DNA of 9,731 bases, taken from NCBI GenBank assembly GCA_964485695.1, contig CAZAKZ010000180.1, positions 1 to 9,731 of the forward strand, written 5' to 3'. The notes beneath the pieces were generated by a model that did not search any database, was not told the DNA's origin, and was given only the letters and a program-made list of their open reading frames with translations. Shown here one piece after another: positions 6,886-9,731 of the stretch. The translations under genes were made by a program, and so were the position numbers. Each line of letters begins with the position of its first letter. The stretch's first letter is position 1. This DNA comes from CAZAKZ01 sp964485695. Lineage in GTDB: Bacteria > Planctomycetota > JAFGQW01.

Positions 6886-8160
6886 ATGAGATCCAAGACA
6901 TACCTGACCGCCCTGTTGCTGCTGGCCCTGGCCGGAGGCGCCTGGGCCCAGAACCACGCCGAGGAATTCGTGCTCAGTGAGTCGAGGCTCCAGCTTCTGA
7001 AGGGCACCACCGGCACCTTCACCACCTTGTACGACAATCCGGGCTACGCCTACGCCGGGATCAACGATGTGGACAACCGGCACATCGTCTTCGGTGACAA
7101 CTCGCTCGACGGCTGGTTCAGGCTGGATCCGGCCACCCGGCAGATCACCACCATCGTGGTAGATGCCACCACGTTCGCCACTCCCGGCGAGATCACCATC
7201 GACCACAAGGGCGATTACATCGTGACATCCAGGAATGCATCCAATGTCGCAGGCCTCTACCGCATCCGCGGTGTGACCGTAACCACCATTGCCCTGGCCT
7301 CGACCATGGGCATCACGGGCTACTTCACCAGCGGAATGGTCCGGGATGTGGATGACGGCAACTTCGTGATCCAGGTCTACTTTCGCACGACCAGCCCCAT
7401 GATATCCGTGGCTCCGGACGGCACCTTCACCACCATCATCGCCACCACCTCCAGCATCGGCGCCCCCATGCGCGAATTCGCCCAGGACATCCGTACCAGC
7501 GACTTCCACGTCGGGTGCCTCGACACCATCAACCTCCAGGGCATCCTGGTCAAGGTGGCCAAGATCGGCACATCCACCATCGTGGCCTCGAGCAAGGATC
7601 GCTATGCCTATACCGCCGTCGCCGCGGACCGCTGCAGCGCCTTGGCGCCGCGTCTGGCCCACCCCTTCTACAACCCTCTGTCCAAGTACAGCGCTCTCTA
7701 CTACACGGACCTGAGGACCTACTCCATCACCACCTTTGCCGTGACCGGAAACACCGTCCTCCCCCACGACGTCACCTTCTACCGCAGCCGGAACATCCAG
7801 TCCGTATCCACCACCCCGGGTGTCTACACCCTGAACTTCAGCTTTCCCGGCTTCGGAGGCAAGGCCTATGCGGCCGGCCTCTCCCTGTCGGGCGTCCGGC
7901 CGGGAGTGATGCTCAAAGACTTCAGGACGATATTCCTGAATCCCGACGCCCTGACGTCCCTGACGCTGAACAACGCATTGCCCAGTATCTTCAGCTATGG
8001 TCCCGGGATCCTGGACGCAGGCGGCGAAGCAAAGGGCTTCCTCGACGTGAGATTCCTGCCGACGCTGGGTTTCACGGTGCACCTGTTGGCGGTGGTGCTG
8101 GACCCGCAATCCACCAGCAATATTGCGGTGATCTCCGATCCCTGGGTGATGCCGTTATAG
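6886..8160 (+). CDS. Secreted six-repeat beta-propeller-like protein, function unknown
   Basis: A 424-aa protein with a clear Sec signal peptide: MRSK, a leucine/alanine core, and a likely cleavage after AWA near residue 20. Six repeats, each ending in a Thr-rich strand of the type GTFTTI, occur at about residues 43, 86, 132, 179, 228 and 279. The roughly 47-residue period and phrases such as HKGDYIVTS and DVDDGNFVIQ are typical of beta-propeller blades of the NHL/SMP-like type. Residues from about 326 to 424 form a separate C-terminal beta-rich domain (LSLSGVRPGV, TLNNALPSIF, ILDAGGEAKG, VVLDPQST) that resembles one I associate with planctomycete secreted proteins; this is recollection, not a search. 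There are only two cysteines in the mature part. AAGGAG (6869-6874) lies 11 nt before the ATG at 6886, and that start places the signal peptide at the N-terminus, so upstream in-frame ATGs are rejected. No catalytic motif is recognised. Possible roles are extracellular binding or a surface scaffold. Confidence 0.85.
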   Translation: MRSKTYLTALLLLALAGGAWAQNHAEEFVLSESRLQLLKGTTGTFTTLYDNPGYAYAGINDVDNRHIVFGDNSLDGWFRLDPATRQITTIVVDATTFATPGEITIDHKGDYIVTSRNASNVAGLYRIRGVTVTTIALASTMGITGYFTSGMVRDVDDGNFVIQVYFRTTSPMISVAPDGTFTTIIATTSSIGAPMREFAQDIRTSDFHVGCLDTINLQGILVKVAKIGTSTIVASSKDRYAYTAVAADRCSALAPRLAHPFYNPLSKYSALYYTDLRTYSITTFAVTGNTVLPHDVTFYRSRNIQSVSTTPGVYTLNFSFPGFGGKAYAAGLSLSGVRPGVMLKDFRTIFLNPDALTSLTLNNALPSIFSYGPGILDAGGEAKGFLDVRFLPTLGFTVHLLAVVLDPQSTSNIAVISDPWVMPL

Positions 8161-8177
8161 CCTGAACGGCAAGACCA

Positions 8178-8191
8178 CCGGCCACGGCCGG
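8178..8191. terminator. GC hairpin between convergent genes
   Basis: CCGGCC (8178-8183) and GGCCGG (8186-8191) form a short strong stem in the 69-bp gap between the propeller gene and the converging HEAT-like gene. No T-run follows on either strand, so it may be a weak bidirectional terminator or a chance palindrome. Confidence 0.25.
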
Positions 8192-8229
8192 GGGGCGTGT
8201 GGACGCAGCTTCGCCTTCAACAACCGGAG

Positions 8230-9009
8230 CTACTTGCCCTTCCCTTCGCCCTGTTTCGCCTGCTCCTTCATATCCTTCCACTCGGCCTTGAGCGCCTCCA
8301 TCCGGCGCCGCAACTCCTCCTCCTTGGCCCGGAGACCGTTCCGGAGCTGTTCGGTGACGGCGGACTTCACGGCCCGGTAGCGGAGGCGCAGCATGAGGCG
8401 CTTCACGTGCTCGGTCTGCTTGGCGTCGAGGAAGGCCCGAAGCTTGGGTTCGGCCTTCTCCACCATGTGCTTGATCTCGTCGTTGAGATCCCTGTACGCC
8501 TCCTTGTCCTTGAGGGCGCCGGCGTCGCGGAGCTCCTGCCAGAGGGCATCCATCTCCTTGAAATGTCGCCGGAGAATGGGATCGAGCCTGGCGATCTGGT
8601 CGAAGGTCAGATTGATGTCCCTGGCGATGCGGTCGATGTCGTAGTGAGGGCGATTCCTCAGCGCCGCCATGTAGTTCTTGCGCACCGTGGTGTCCATCTT
8701 CCCGGAACGGCGCCAGCCGAACAGCTTGACATGGCCGAGGGTTCGAGTGATGAACGCTTTCACGTTCGTGTCCTGGGTGCTATTCCTGGCGGCTTCGAGG
8801 GCGGGGATGGTCTGCCTTCCCAGGTTCCGCAGCGCCTCCCGCACGGTGTACCGCACCCGCGGATTCGTGCTCGACAGGTGCTTGCACAGCTGGTGGATGA
8901 ACGGCTGCGCGCTCTCGATCTTCGGCGGCGGCGGATCGCTCTGCGCGGCAATGCCGGCGATTTCACCAAGGAGGAACGTGGACAGGAGGAGGAAGGGTAT
9001 GGATCGCAT
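8230..9009 (-). CDS. Secreted HEAT-like/coiled-coil protein, function unknown
   Basis: A 259-aa protein with an N-terminal signal peptide (MRSIPFLLLSTFLLG, probable cleavage after GIAAQ or IAA near residue 22) and then a proline-rich linker. Residues about 33-97 look like HEAT/ARM-type helical repeats, with the phrase NPRVRYTVREALRNLGRQTIPALEAA being typical. Residues about 110-195 are charged helices (FDQIARLDPILRRHFKEMD, LNDEIKHMVEKAEPKLRAF). The last 60 residues are strongly Arg/Lys/Glu-rich and probably a coiled coil ending in a basic tail. A perfect AGGAGG (9015-9020 on the + strand) sits 5 nt before the ATG, which fixes the start. It lies 90 bp downstream of the TPR gene on the same strand, so the two may be co-transcribed. 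A competing long + strand frame over this region is a high-GC shadow. No enzyme motif is seen; a periplasmic protein-binding role is a guess. Confidence 0.82.
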   Translation of the reverse strand: MRSIPFLLLSTFLLGEIAGIAAQSDPPPPKIESAQPFIHQLCKHLSSTNPRVRYTVREALRNLGRQTIPALEAARNSTQDTNVKAFITRTLGHVKLFGWRRSGKMDTTVRKNYMAALRNRPHYDIDRIARDINLTFDQIARLDPILRRHFKEMDALWQELRDAGALKDKEAYRDLNDEIKHMVEKAEPKLRAFLDAKQTEHVKRLMLRLRYRAVKSAVTEQLRNGLRAKEEELRRRMEALKAEWKDMKEQAKQGEGKGK

Positions 9010-9039
9010 CGGGGCCTCCTTTCGCGCGATTCCGACCCA

Positions 9040-9065
9040 GTGGAGAATCTACCGCGGTGCTCCAC
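9040..9065. other. Inverted repeat between the TPR and HEAT-like genes
   Basis: GTGGAG (9040-9045) and CTCCAC (9060-9065) are complementary 6-bp arms around a 14-nt centre that contains the palindrome ACCGCGGT (9051-9058). It lies upstream of the HEAT-like gene ribosome binding site on the minus strand and could be a small operator or attenuating hairpin. Evidence is structural only. Confidence 0.25.
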
Positions 9066-9099
9066 CGGACGCAAGTGGGCCGCACGGAGAAGCCGGGAT

Positions 9100-9633
9100 T
9101 CACCTGCCCTGGAGCACCCGGGCCCGCTCGAAGGCCCTGCGGGCTGCACGATCCCGGCCCTGCTTCAGGTAAATTTCGCCCAGGAGGAGGTAGATGTCGG
9201 CGTTGGCCCGGTTCCGCTCGACCGCCTCCTGGAGGAGCCGGCAGGCCTCGGTGGCGCCGCCGCTCCTGTCGAGGTAGAAGGCCAGGGTGTAGACGTACTT
9301 CCCGTTTCCGGGGCGAAGCGCGCACGCCCTGCGCAGAAAACGGAGGGCCTCGGGCAAGCGGTCCTTCGCGAGCAGGACGCCGAGATTGAAGGCCGCTCCG
9401 GCCAGGTCCGGATCGCTCTCCAGAGCCTTGCGCAGGGCCGCCTCGGCCTCCGGCGCCATCCCCTGCTCCGCCAGCAGCAGGCCCAGGTTGAAGTTCGCAG
9501 CGGCATCGTCCGGCTGGAGGGAGAGGGCCCGCTGCAGCTTCGCCGCCGCCGGGCCCGTCTCGCCGAGGCGGGCGTGGGCCATGGCGGCGTTCACCAGGGG
9601 CAGCACCGTGTCGGGCCGGAGCCTGGCGGCCAC
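9100..9633 (-). CDS. Tetratricopeptide-repeat protein, probably 5'-truncated
   Basis: The 177 residues downstream of a GTG at 9633 consist of five TPR units of about 34 aa, starting near residues 9, 44, 78, 111 and 145, with the usual Gly8/Ala20/Pro32-type positions (NFNLGLLLAEQGMAPEAEAALRKAL, shown here as residues 47-71, is a textbook unit). TPR units form helical-hairpin scaffolds for protein binding. The frame continues upstream of the GTG as the second half of another unit (GELRRALKEYDVAARLRPD) and then meets a TAA at 9697-9699. The gene therefore seems to have lost its front part, including any signal peptide or N-terminal domain. A true start at the GTG would begin inside a helix and has only a weak AAGGAA upstream. 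The missing N-terminus may have held another domain, so full function cannot be judged. It precedes the HEAT-like gene by 90 bp on the same strand. Confidence 0.75.
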   Translation of the reverse strand: MAARLRPDTVLPLVNAAMAHARLGETGPAAAKLQRALSLQPDDAAANFNLGLLLAEQGMAPEAEAALRKALESDPDLAGAAFNLGVLLAKDRLPEALRFLRRACALRPGNGKYVYTLAFYLDRSGGATEACRLLQEAVERNRANADIYLLLGEIYLKQGRDRAARRAFERARVLQGR

Positions 9634-9675
9634 GTCGTATTCCTTCAGGGCCCGACGGAGTTCGCCGCGGTCGGT

Positions 9676-9731
9676 GAGATATACAGCCTCACATAATTAT
9701 CGGGACATAGTAGTCGTGATGTGATATGCTT
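9676..9731. other. AT-rich junction interrupting the TPR gene
   Basis: Base composition changes sharply from GC-rich TPR coding sequence to AT-rich DNA near 9676-9690 and stays AT-rich to the end of the window. The TPR pattern stops at the same place, with one residue too many before the conserved glycine and then a stop codon. The segment includes the palindrome ATAATTAT (9694-9701). It could be the end of an insertion sequence or genomic island, or a rearrangement. No transposase or defined terminal repeat is visible in the short stretch available. Confidence 0.45.

Noticed and set aside
8197..9696. Long plus-strand open frame (499 codons) over the HEAT-like and TPR genes
   Set aside because: The minus strand has a signal peptide with a perfect Shine-Dalgarno and regular TPR units; the + frame has none of these and spans two genes.
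1..9731. A novel defence, secretion or biosynthetic system
   Set aside because: No nuclease, helicase, toxin-antitoxin, reverse transcriptase, secretion ATPase or biosynthetic enzyme is recognisable; most genes are housekeeping or stand-alone secreted proteins, so claiming a system would go beyond the sequence.

Overview
This is a high-GC bacterial chromosomal window with dense, mostly housekeeping content. The source is inferred, not proven, to be a Planctomycetota or similar deep-branching, HEAT/TPR-rich bacterium. The evidence is a secreted beta-propeller protein whose C-terminal domain resembles one I associate with planctomycete secreted proteins, a secreted HEAT-repeat protein, a TPR protein, and a topoisomerase I with a long lysine-rich tail.

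Layout. Positions 1-38 hold the end of an upstream transcription unit (a rho-independent terminator). Positions 39-355 are a non-coding leader in front of topA. Three genes follow on the + strand: topA (DNA topoisomerase I, 356-3064), pepT (peptidase T, 3214-4464) and an OPT-family transporter (4531-6606). Immediately after the transporter stop codon lie two tandem copies of a roughly 50-bp palindromic element, one perfect and one decayed. A secreted six-repeat beta-propeller protein (6886-8160, +) follows. It converges on two minus-strand genes: a TPR protein (9633 to 9100, apparently cut at its 5' end) and a secreted HEAT-like/coiled-coil protein (9009 to 8230).

How the genes fit together. 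pepT and the OPT transporter are 66 bp apart on the same strand and make functional sense as a peptide import and hydrolysis pair. topA is a stand-alone housekeeping gene. The propeller and HEAT proteins both carry signal peptides and act outside the cytoplasm; their functions are unknown. The TPR reading frame loses its upstream part at about 9675-9697, where the sequence changes abruptly to AT-rich DNA. This suggests a mobile-element boundary or a rearrangement at the edge of the window.

I do not see a defence system, biosynthetic cluster, CRISPR array, RNA gene or recognisable transposase here. The most unusual items are the tandem palindromes at 6607-6708 and the broken TPR gene with its AT-rich junction.
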